Assembly: GCA_020636005.1 (NCBI GenBank)
Contig: JACJYR010000001.1
Span: 692,001-756,000 of the forward strand
Direction of reading: 5' to 3'
Source of the DNA: Lewinellaceae bacterium
GTDB lineage: Bacteria; Bacteroidota; Bacteroidia; Chitinophagales; Saprospiraceae
DNA length: 64,000 bases
Below are positions 8,950 through 16,371 of this stretch, one piece after another. Position 1 is the first letter of the stretch. Every line of letters starts with the position of its first letter. The translations under genes were made by a program, and so were the position numbers. The notes beneath the pieces were generated by a model. The model was not told the origin of the DNA and made no database searches. It worked only from the letters and a program-made list of their open reading frames with translations.

Positions 8950-10413
8950 ATGATGAAATTCAGGTACCTGCTTGGCTTACTTTTTCTGTTTCCTGGGCTG
9001 TCCGCCGGTTGTCAAAACAAGATCGGGGAAATAACGCCAGACTACATCGGCCGCCAGTTCGTAGCTGCCATCAATACTGCCGACCCCGCCGATTGGGAAG
9101 CCATTGCAGGGGTCGTGCATTCTCCCGCCTCGGTTGAAAAAAACGGGATGGACCGGCTGGTGGCCATGTTTCAAAGAATGCACGGCAACTACGCCCCGAT
9201 GGAGTACCACCACGCCGAACAGTTGGTTTTCCCAAAACCCGATGGCGACTCCTATATCCTGCACGTCTATGCCCGCAAGCAGGGCGAAGTGATGTGGAGC
9301 GACTTCCAGTTCCGTCTCGACCCTTCGCCGCCGCACCTTATCTCCAACCTCGTCTTTGTGGCAGAAGTGGCCGAGCCGATTGCCCTGCCCAACGGCAGCA
9401 TCGAACAGCAAGAAACACTGGACTGGCTGAACGGCTATATCGAAAAAATGGAGCGGGAAAACGACCTCTCCGGCAGCATCCTCATCGCCAGGGGCGGGCG
9501 GGTACTTTTTGAAAAATACTGGGGCTTGGCCGATATTGAAAGCGGGCGGAAAATCAACGCCGGGACGCTGTTCGGCATGGCGTCCGGCAGCAAGATGTTC
9601 ACTGCCATTGCCATCATGCAGCTGCAGGAACAGGGCAAACTGAAACTGAGCGACCCCCTCACGAAATATTTCCCCGACTTCCCGCACAAGGAATGGGCCG
9701 GGCGCACCACCCTGCAGCATTTGCTTTCCCACACTTCCGGCATCGCCGAGTATTGGACCAAGGAAAACGAGCCTGCCATGCTGGCCTTCGATGACTGGCA
9801 CCAATTCCTGCCGTTGATTTACAAGGAGGGATTTCAGTTCGAGCCAGGAACAGAATCCGGCTACTCCAACTCCAATTACATGCTGCTCGGTGCCATTGTT
9901 GAAAAAACGAGCGGACAGGATTACTACACGTATATGGAGGAGCATATTTTGAAAAAAGCGGGCATGTCGCAAAGCGGCTGGTTCAATTTCTCCGATGAAA
10001 AATTGCCGCTCGCCGTGCCTTATGCACGGGACGGGAAGGGTGGATGGACAGCCGCCAAACATTTCAAAAAAGGCTCGCCGGCAGGAGGTTGCTATTCAAA
10101 TCCCGCCGATATGTGGCAGTTTTTAAAAGCCTTGAAAACCAATCAGTTGATCTCGGCAGCCAGTTTGAATGATATGACCACGGACAAAACTGCCGGGGTG
10201 AAGGACGCACAGCCATACGGCCTCGGTTTCATCCTGGAACAACATGCCCAGGAGCCGACTTTTGGCCACGGCGGCATAACCGGAGGGGTGAATTTCGAGT
10301 TCCGTTATTTCCCGCAACAGGATATCCTGCTGGTGGTGTTCAACAACCAAAACAACGGGGCCTACGATGATTTGAAAAGGAACACGGTGAAGTTGATTTC
10401 GGGGGAGCGGTAG
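8950..10413 (+). CDS. Serine hydrolase, beta-lactamase class C / esterase family, lipoprotein
   Basis: A 487-residue protein. The start at 8950 gives a clean signal (MMKFRYLLGLLFLFPGLSAG) with a possible lipidated Cys next (weak lipobox). About residues 25-130 form an extra N-terminal domain with an SnoaL/NTF2-like look; from about 150 there is a penicillin-binding/beta-lactamase fold. Catalytic motifs: S-G-S-K within GMASGSKMFTAIAIMQLQ, the Y-S-N motif in GYSNSNYMLLG, and HGG in FGHGGITGG. Likely a periplasmic esterase or peptidase; beta-lactam hydrolysis is not implied. Divergent from the AraC gene. Confidence 0.87.
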   Translation: MMKFRYLLGLLFLFPGLSAGCQNKIGEITPDYIGRQFVAAINTADPADWEAIAGVVHSPASVEKNGMDRLVAMFQRMHGNYAPMEYHHAEQLVFPKPDGDSYILHVYARKQGEVMWSDFQFRLDPSPPHLISNLVFVAEVAEPIALPNGSIEQQETLDWLNGYIEKMERENDLSGSILIARGGRVLFEKYWGLADIESGRKINAGTLFGMASGSKMFTAIAIMQLQEQGKLKLSDPLTKYFPDFPHKEWAGRTTLQHLLSHTSGIAEYWTKENEPAMLAFDDWHQFLPLIYKEGFQFEPGTESGYSNSNYMLLGAIVEKTSGQDYYTYMEEHILKKAGMSQSGWFNFSDEKLPLAVPYARDGKGGWTAAKHFKKGSPAGGCYSNPADMWQFLKALKTNQLISAASLNDMTTDKTAGVKDAQPYGLGFILEQHAQEPTFGHGGITGGVNFEFRYFPQQDILLVVFNNQNNGAYDDLKRNTVKLISGER

Positions 10414-10480
10414 GATTGTCCTGGCGGTTGGCGTTCTCCGGCGTGCTTCAGGAACGGGCGATCAGTGTCCTGTAAGTGGT

Positions 10481-10507
10481 TGTTTGAGGTTGTTTGAGGT
10501 TGTTTGA
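10481..10507 (+). repeat. Short tandem repeat
   Basis: The unit TGTTTGAGGT occurs twice and then a partial third time (TGTTTGA). It belongs to the class of intergenic short-unit tandem repeats seen at several places in this window. Confidence 0.7.
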
Positions 10508-10553
10508 AATCGTTATGCAAAACTGATTAACATGTGTTTATTTAGTATTTAAA

Positions 10554-10705
10554 CGTGAGTTATGGCAATTGTGCCTCGCTCCATCGGTGCGGCACTTGAA
10601 ACAGATAGCGTTCCCATGGAACGCAAACTGGCATTCACAGGACTTTTCTACAAAGAAATTAGCCCTGCAGGCTTGATTATCAACTACATATTGCCATAAC
10701 TCACG
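10554..10705. repeat. 152-bp element with perfect 16-bp terminal inverted repeats
   Basis: CGTGAGTTATGGCAAT at 10554-10569 is exactly complementary to ATTGCCATAACTCACG at 10690-10705. TTTAAA lies outside both ends. The 120-base interior has no convincing ORF. MITE-like; single copy in this window. It fills much of the gap 10414-10756. Confidence 0.7.
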
Positions 10706-10756
10706 CTGTTTAAAGAATTCAAATAATCAACGTGAAAATCAACTGCAAACAACTAC

Positions 10757-11119
10757 CTACTCAGGCATACCCAAGTTTTTCCATTGTTTAAACACCATGA
10801 CGAGGCTGTCGCTCAACGGCTCTTTTTTGCTTTTGAAGGGCATGAATTTTTCATCCCCGGGAGGCAGTTGGATACGGGTCAGTATGTCGTCAAGGTTGTT
10901 TTTCACGGCACCATAAGTATCGAGCATCTTTTTCTTTCCCTGCTCCGGGAAGTGGCAGGGGGTGCAGCGGGCCTGCATGATGGGCAGGATGTCTTTTTGG
11001 TAAGAAATAGCACCGGGCTTTGCCGAGTCGTGGGCATTGGCCTGCCCTTTTTTGGTGCTGGTGCAAAATGGCAGGAACAGGATGGACAAAAGGATGGCAA
11101 AAACGAGTCGGAATTTCAT
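10757..11119 (-). CDS. Small c-type cytochrome lipoprotein
   Basis: A 120-residue protein with a lipoprotein signal (MKFRLVFAILLSILFLPFC, lipidation at C19) and one haem c attachment motif, ARCTPCHF (CxxCH), near residue 52-56. The ISYQKDILPIMQARCTPCH pattern is typical of the planctomycete/Bacteroidota type cytochrome domains that precede PSD1 or occur alone. Probably an electron carrier anchored at the periplasmic face of a membrane. Partner unknown; no oxidoreductase gene is adjacent. Confidence 0.85.
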   Translation of the reverse strand: MKFRLVFAILLSILFLPFCTSTKKGQANAHDSAKPGAISYQKDILPIMQARCTPCHFPEQGKKKMLDTYGAVKNNLDDILTRIQLPPGDEKFMPFKSKKEPLSDSLVMVFKQWKNLGMPE

Positions 11120-11158
11120 GGCAAGTAAAAATTTTAAGTGAATGCAAATTTGTAAAAA

Positions 11159-11314
11159 CTACGGATGAAAAATTAATTTTTCTGTCAGTGAATGGCCTGC
11201 TGCCGAAAGTTTCACAAAATAGATCCCCGCCTGTGCTTGTAATCCATTGTCTATCCATCCGTTCCAAGTGGAGTTTTGTTTGCCGGCCTTTTGTTTCCCT
11301 GGAAAAAAGCACCC
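11159..11314 (-). pseudogene. Remnant of a T9SS C-terminal sorting domain
   Basis: On the minus strand an open frame encodes PGKQKAGKQNSTWNGWIDNG and continues LQAQAGIYFVKLSAAGHSL to a TAG at 11159-11161. This is the characteristic end of a type IX sorting domain (compare GLRAQAGAYFVRL at the end of the 16.2-kb gene), but no upstream part of a secreted protein is present. The break is next to 11315-11328, where CCCGTTATTCGCAT matches an end of the 133-bp MITE-like element, so insertion or deletion at that element may have destroyed the gene. Confidence 0.6.
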
Positions 11315-11394
11315 CCCGTTATTCGCATCAATGACCAAAGGCTAACGGCGAGCAGCATAATTTCAACAATGCACTAATTTTTATTTCAATAGCG

Positions 11395-12063
11395 CTACTG
11401 GTTTTGCGGTTGCAGCCGCAGCCTGAACTGGTACGACACGCCTACGGTCACGTCCCATTTGTCCTCCACGTCTATATTGGTGACCAAATCGCCAAAATCC
11501 ACCCGCAGCCTGCCAAGTGTGGCCCGCGCGTTCAAGCCTTTCCAGAGGTGCAGTTCAGTGCCGAGGCCATATTTCAGCATCCCCTGTTCGTCCGTTTGTT
11601 TATAGGAGCCAATGGCATCCCGGATGGCCACATCAAATGTCCGCTTCGTCTCGAAGGCGTAGGCAAACACCAGCAGGTTTTTCTTTTTGAAGAAAACAGC
11701 CCCCAAGGTCAGCCCGAAGCCGTGCTGGAAATTGTTTTTATAATGGATGGTCAAGGGTTTCGACGGGTCGTGGTACGTCAGGTTGCCGTCGGTGAAGCCG
11801 ATTTGCACCTCCGCTCCTGCGAGCATCCGGCCTTTTAAAAACTGCTTTCGGAAGCCCGTGAACAATTCGGCCACGAAGCGGGATTCCTGCGCCAGTACAT
11901 CCACGCCGTCCACGAACGAGCCGCCGAAAAGGTTTTGCGAACCGGCATTTGCGCCGAGGTAGAGGCCGTCGAAGTGGCGATCCTCCTTCCCGATTTGCGA
12001 AAAGCAAAGTGTCCAGCAACAAAGGCAAATAGACAAGGGCAAGATGTTATGCACAATCATCAT
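11395..12063 (-). CDS. Outer-membrane beta-barrel-like protein, unknown function
   Basis: A 222-residue secreted protein. The start was chosen at 12063 because its ATG overlaps the TGA of the preceding gene (ATGA), implying translational coupling. A signal peptide (ILPLSICLCCWTLCFS) is followed by alternating aromatic strands (FDGLYLGANAG, FVAELFTGFRKQFL, GFGLTLGAVFF) and it ends WDVTVGVSYQFRLRLQPQNQ, which resembles an 8- to 10-strand porin-like barrel. No enzymatic motif. Probably co-expressed with the NTF2-like gene at 12060-12500. Confidence 0.65.
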   Translation of the reverse strand: MMIVHNILPLSICLCCWTLCFSQIGKEDRHFDGLYLGANAGSQNLFGGSFVDGVDVLAQESRFVAELFTGFRKQFLKGRMLAGAEVQIGFTDGNLTYHDPSKPLTIHYKNNFQHGFGLTLGAVFFKKKNLLVFAYAFETKRTFDVAIRDAIGSYKQTDEQGMLKYGLGTELHLWKGLNARATLGRLRVDFGDLVTNIDVEDKWDVTVGVSYQFRLRLQPQNQ

Positions 12064-12500
12064 GGTGCCACCGTCTTCAACGGGCCCTGCCAAATCACCT
12101 GTTCAATGCGCCATGCATCGCCGTGCCTGGCCAGCAGGAGATAGTCCATACCCCACCATGCGACGACCTTCACACAGGCGATCTGCTCCTGTACCTCCAA
12201 CACCATGATCTTTTTCGGTGCATCCGGTTTGGGGAATTTCTTTTTCTCCAGCACATTCCTGGCAAAGCCGATAGCTTCATCGAAGGTCATCTGGCTGCCC
12301 TCGTATTGCCCTGTTTTATCCTTGTAATAGCCATACTTGTGGAGTGCCGGGCTGAGGCTGCGCTGAAGTTTGAGGGTGTCGCCTTCGTAAAAGCCTTCGA
12401 GGTAATCGAGGGCGGCACGGTGGACAAGCAGGCTGTCGGAAACCTGCGCCTTCATGCAAACGGAAAACATCATTAAGATAACAAAGGCAGTGTATTTCAT
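12060..12500 (-). CDS. Secreted NTF2-like / lumazine-binding-like protein
   Basis: A 146-residue protein with a signal peptide (MKYTAFVILMMFSVCMKA) and an NTF2-like fold pattern: AALDYLEGFYEGDTLKLQRS, LHKYGYYKD and, at the C-terminus, VKVVAWWGMDYLLLARHGDA. This matches the small Lumazine_bd_2-type family widespread in Bacteroidota; ligand and role are unknown. First gene of a two-gene unit with the barrel-like protein, overlapping by four bases. Confidence 0.72.
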   Translation of the reverse strand: MKYTAFVILMMFSVCMKAQVSDSLLVHRAALDYLEGFYEGDTLKLQRSLSPALHKYGYYKDKTGQYEGSQMTFDEAIGFARNVLEKKKFPKPDAPKKIMVLEVQEQIACVKVVAWWGMDYLLLARHGDAWRIEQVIWQGPLKTVAP

Positions 12501-12705
12501 TCACTTGAGTTTAAAATTGAATCAGGAATCCACCTGTTTTACAGTTGATTATTTTTTTTGGGCTTTGCCTTGGCACAACCCGTTTTCGAGTCATGAAGGC
12601 CCTTTTGGAACACGTATCGAGGACAAGACCCCCGAAGGGAGCCGTTCTAATCCACCATTTAGCAGGCGGGTACTTTATCGGCAGGCAGGTCATTTTTGCG
12701 TGTTT

Positions 12706-13233
12706 TCACTTTGCAAAATATTGCACATGCTTATCCTCCAGCCCCATTTTCTGCAAAAATTCCAGCAGCGGCAAAGCAGGCTCCCCTCCTTTTTCGGCGT
12801 GGTGCAGCAGGGTAAAACCATGAGGGCCCAGCGAGCGCAGCAGGTTCGGGTACTTCTCCAGCACCGGCTGCACAAGGCTGGTTTCACCGAGCATGGTCAG
12901 CACGAAAATATCCGCCCGGGCGCCGTTTTCCAGTAAAAACAAGGCAAAGTCCCGGTGGCCCATGTGCCCGGCGGCGCCAATGGCGGTCTCGAAATCGCCG
13001 TCCCCCCAGTCCCATGCGGCATTGAGGATGTGCGGGTATTCGGCAAGAATGGCCTTTGCACGGTCGAAATCGCTGTGCGATACTTTGACGAATTCTTGCA
13101 CGGCTGCGGCAGGTAAGGGGTCAACAGCCGTCAGCGCCGACAGTTGGTTTTTTCCAAAAACCGGAGATGCCAGGGCAGTTGCTGAAAGGGTGGCAGCGGT
13201 GCCAAGAAAAGTCCTTCTGTTTACATGCTTCAT
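12706..13233 (-). CDS. Ankyrin-repeat-like protein with Tat signal
   Basis: A 175-residue protein. The N-terminus carries a twin-arginine signal (NRRTFLGTAATLSATALASP), so it is expected to be exported folded. From about residue 60 it has ankyrin-type repeats: AAWDWGDGDFETAIGAAGHM, GHRDFALFLLENGARADIF and GPHGFTLLHHAEKGG. Such repeats bind proteins; the partner is unknown. The gap 12501-12705 shows nothing else. Confidence 0.78.
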   Translation of the reverse strand: MKHVNRRTFLGTAATLSATALASPVFGKNQLSALTAVDPLPAAAVQEFVKVSHSDFDRAKAILAEYPHILNAAWDWGDGDFETAIGAAGHMGHRDFALFLLENGARADIFVLTMLGETSLVQPVLEKYPNLLRSLGPHGFTLLHHAEKGGEPALPLLEFLQKMGLEDKHVQYFAK

Positions 13234-13552
13234 GATAAATATTTTGAGGAAACAGACAATGAAAAAACGGCAAAGAAGCTTGAAGGCCCAAAATACCGGC
13301 TTTTTCTATCTATCAATTTCAATTGCCCGGCAAGGCAAGGCATTTAGCAAGAATAGACAAATCCCACTTTGCTTTCTGCCGCATTTTCGCAGCAGCGACC
13401 ATTTGCTATGCCAGCAGGATGCAGCAGCCGGGAAAACCAAAAACCAGTGCTGCCGACTGCCACAATCGTTGGCCGCCTGACATTCCCCGAAATTGGGCCA
13501 CGACCATTGCCCATCCATTCGCATTCTTACCAAACCCCTTTTACCAGCCCCC

Positions 13553-13560
13553 TATTTTTG
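13553..13560 (+). promoter_or_regulatory. -7 box for the beta-propeller T9SS gene
   Basis: TATTTTTG is an exact TAnnTTTG, 18 bases before the ATG at 13579. No clear -33 element. The gap 13234-13578 shows nothing else. Confidence 0.4.
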
Positions 13561-13578
13561 CCAAAAAAAAATGGAGCT

Positions 13579-16257
13579 ATGAAAATAAAACTGTTCACCC
13601 TGTACCTGGCCACCTTATTTGTTTTTACAAGCAAATCTGTGGCTCAACCCCTCGACGAATCTACCCTCCCACCAGGATATTTTGATGCCACCGACCCTGG
13701 CTTGCAAGCATGGGAAGCGTATTTCCAGGAAAACTATTTCTCCAAAGGCATCCCTGCCGACTCGCTGTGCGAGGGCACAGGCTACCTGCCCTACCTCCGT
13801 GCAAAGCGCCACTACGACCTGCGAAAAGATTACCTGGGCGATGCCGGGGAAAAAAAACGCTGGGAGGTTTTCAAAGAAATCCGCTCCCGAACCCTCGACC
13901 GCAATGGTGGCCCATTGCCAGCAGCCGATTGGCAAAATCTCGGGCCCAACAAGATGGAGGGCCAGGGCGGCCGCATGATTTCCCATGCCTTTGACCCGGC
14001 AAACCCGCAGGTCATCTGGGCAGGTTCAGCCAGTGGAGGGCTATGGCTTTCGGAAAATGGCGGCAACTCCTGGCAGCCCATGACCGACCAAATCCCCTCG
14101 ACGGGCGTCGGTGCGGTGGCCGTCAATCCGTTGAACCCCAACTCCTTGCTCATCGGAACGGGCGAGGGGTATGCTATTGGCACGTCCATCCGCCCCGGCC
14201 TCGGCGTGTTCAAGTCCACTGACAGGGGGCTGATGTGGGAGCAATCAGATTTTGCCTTTCAACATGCAGCGGGCGTTTCCGCTTTTAAAATTGCATGGAG
14301 CCATGCCGATACCAACATCGTCTGGCTGGCCGCCACCAATGGCATTTGGAAAAGCACTGACGCCGGACTGACCTGGAGTTTGAAGAAAGGCGACGGCACC
14401 AACCAAAACACCGCCATCTGCGACGACATCGTGCAGCATTCCACCGACCCCGGCCTGCTGCTCGCTGCCATCGAATCGGATGGCATCTGGCGCAGCACGG
14501 ACGGAGGCGAACACTGGTCGAAACTTGGCGGCGGACTGCCCACGACTGACCTGAATTTCATCAACCTCGATATTTGCAAAAGCCAACCCGATGTGCTGTA
14601 CGCCTCCATCGCATCGGGCCAGGCGACTGGCTATGGCCTGCGGGGCCTTTACCGTACCGATGATTTTGGGGACAATTGGGTGAAAATCCAAAATGCCCCC
14701 AATGCCCTTTGTTCGCCGCAAGTTCCCAATGGTCCTTGCCAGGGTTGGTACGACAATGTGGTGGCCGTTTCCCCCACCGACCCCGACGTGGTGTGGCTTG
14801 GCGGCGTCACCCTTTGGCGCAGCACCAATGGCGGCAACACCTGGGTAGAACGTGACCGCCTTACCTGCCCCAATTGCGCAGAACCGCCTGCCTGCCGCAC
14901 CTACGTTGACCAGCACGATTTCGCTTTCGACCCCAGCGACCCGCTCACGGTCTATGCCTTCAACGACGGAGGCGTGGCCAAAAGCACCGATGGCGGCGAC
15001 TGTTTTTTCCATAAAAATGAAGGACTTTTCACCGGACAACTGTACGCCATTGCCGCCGGACGCAGCGACCCCGGCACCGTCATCGGCGGCACCCAAGACC
15101 ACGGTTTGCAAGGGGTTAAATTATCGGAAAACACCAACCTCGCCTGGGACCGATGGGGATTCCTCGACGGCTCGGACGTGGAAGTCCATGCCACCAATGC
15201 CAACATTCTGTATGGTGGTTGGATAAACGGCACGTATTGGCGCACCAACAGTGGGGTTCATAACCTCGCTTCGCAAATCACGAATGGCATCAACCTGGCC
15301 GAGAACAGTGGCTTCTACTTTGCCATCCTCCGGCAGCACCCAACTGCACCGCTGACCCTCCTCGGCGCCACACAACAACGGCTTTACAAAACTACCAATG
15401 GCGGCAATACCTGGTCGCCCGTAGCCACTATGACTGAACCGAGATTGTTCGAGTTCGACCAGGCCGACCCGGATTTTGCCTATGCCGCTGCCTGGAGTTT
15501 CAACGGCACCTGGTCGTTTTGGCGCAGCGAAAACGGCGGCGACACCTGGGCGCAGACCTCCGGCAACCCCGGCTGGCGGGTGACGGATATTAAATCCAGC
15601 CCGATGCAACAGGGGTTGGTCTATGTCAGCCGCAACAGCTCCCTCCCGAATACGCCACATATTTACAAATCGGACAACCACGGCGACACCTGGACGCCTA
15701 TCCAGGGCGACCTGCCCGACTTGCCGGTGAACGCCATTGCCGTGCATCATTTTCTGCCGGGCGTCCTCTTCGCCGCCACCGACCTCGGCGTGTTCGTCAC
15801 CTGCGACGACGGCGATACCTGGACGGAATACAACGATAACCTCCCCGTCACTATCGCCCTCGATATAGCGTTCAACCCTGCCGATACAACCTTGCTCATC
15901 GGCACTATGGGCCGTGGTGCATGGCGGACGAGGGCCTGGATGCCGGACGAACCATCAGCAACGGAGGAGGCTGGAGGGAAGCCATCTTTTGGCTTCGCCA
16001 ATATTTCACCCAACCCAGCCAGCACAGCGGTGCGCATTCAATATTTTTTGGATAAAACAGCAGATGTGCGGGTGGAGGTGGTCAATGTTTTGGGGCAGAA
16101 AGTGGCGGTGCTATTTTCAGGAAAAATGGCAGGGGGGGAGCATGAGGCAGTTTGGGACGGGATGGTAATGAACGGGCTGCGGGCGCAGGCGGGGGCCTAT
16201 TTTGTGCGGTTGCGTGTGGGGGATGAAGCTACGACGGCGGGGGTGGTTTGGAGGTAA
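13579..16257 (+). CDS. Secreted beta-propeller (VPS10/BNR-type) protein with T9SS sorting domain
   Basis: An 892-residue protein. The start at 13579 gives a signal peptide (MKIKLFTLYLATLFVFTSKS, then VAQ). Many BNR/sortilin-type repeats follow from about residue 120 to 790, each with an SxDGGxxW-like core: LSENGGNSWQPM, KSTDRGLMWEQS, RSTDGGEHWSKL, RSTNGGNTWVER, KTTNGGNTWSPV, KSDNHGDTWTPI. The C-terminal ~80 residues are a type IX sorting domain (SPNPASTAVRIQYF, then GLRAQAGAYFVRL). Likely a cell-surface or released glycoside- or protein-binding propeller; the enzyme activity is not clear from sequence. A -7 box lies 18 bases upstream. Confidence 0.9.
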   Translation: MKIKLFTLYLATLFVFTSKSVAQPLDESTLPPGYFDATDPGLQAWEAYFQENYFSKGIPADSLCEGTGYLPYLRAKRHYDLRKDYLGDAGEKKRWEVFKEIRSRTLDRNGGPLPAADWQNLGPNKMEGQGGRMISHAFDPANPQVIWAGSASGGLWLSENGGNSWQPMTDQIPSTGVGAVAVNPLNPNSLLIGTGEGYAIGTSIRPGLGVFKSTDRGLMWEQSDFAFQHAAGVSAFKIAWSHADTNIVWLAATNGIWKSTDAGLTWSLKKGDGTNQNTAICDDIVQHSTDPGLLLAAIESDGIWRSTDGGEHWSKLGGGLPTTDLNFINLDICKSQPDVLYASIASGQATGYGLRGLYRTDDFGDNWVKIQNAPNALCSPQVPNGPCQGWYDNVVAVSPTDPDVVWLGGVTLWRSTNGGNTWVERDRLTCPNCAEPPACRTYVDQHDFAFDPSDPLTVYAFNDGGVAKSTDGGDCFFHKNEGLFTGQLYAIAAGRSDPGTVIGGTQDHGLQGVKLSENTNLAWDRWGFLDGSDVEVHATNANILYGGWINGTYWRTNSGVHNLASQITNGINLAENSGFYFAILRQHPTAPLTLLGATQQRLYKTTNGGNTWSPVATMTEPRLFEFDQADPDFAYAAAWSFNGTWSFWRSENGGDTWAQTSGNPGWRVTDIKSSPMQQGLVYVSRNSSLPNTPHIYKSDNHGDTWTPIQGDLPDLPVNAIAVHHFLPGVLFAATDLGVFVTCDDGDTWTEYNDNLPVTIALDIAFNPADTTLLIGTMGRGAWRTRAWMPDEPSATEEAGGKPSFGFANISPNPASTAVRIQYFLDKTADVRVEVVNVLGQKVAVLFSGKMAGGEHEAVWDGMVMNGLRAQAGAYFVRLRVGDEATTAGVVWR

Positions 16258-16371
16258 GAGGCCATCCTCTTCAACAATACCTTCCCAAGTTGCCCCCTAC
16301 AAACGAACCAGGGCCACGCCATTCGTGTCTTTATGAAGGCACCTACTCCCGTTGACTCAACCACATCCCGT

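Noticed and set aside
14245..15111. Long antisense frames over the beta-propeller, E1, kinase and uvrA genes
   Set aside because: Low-complexity shadow sequence (Gly/Ala/Val-rich), while the sense strand encodes recognised proteins.
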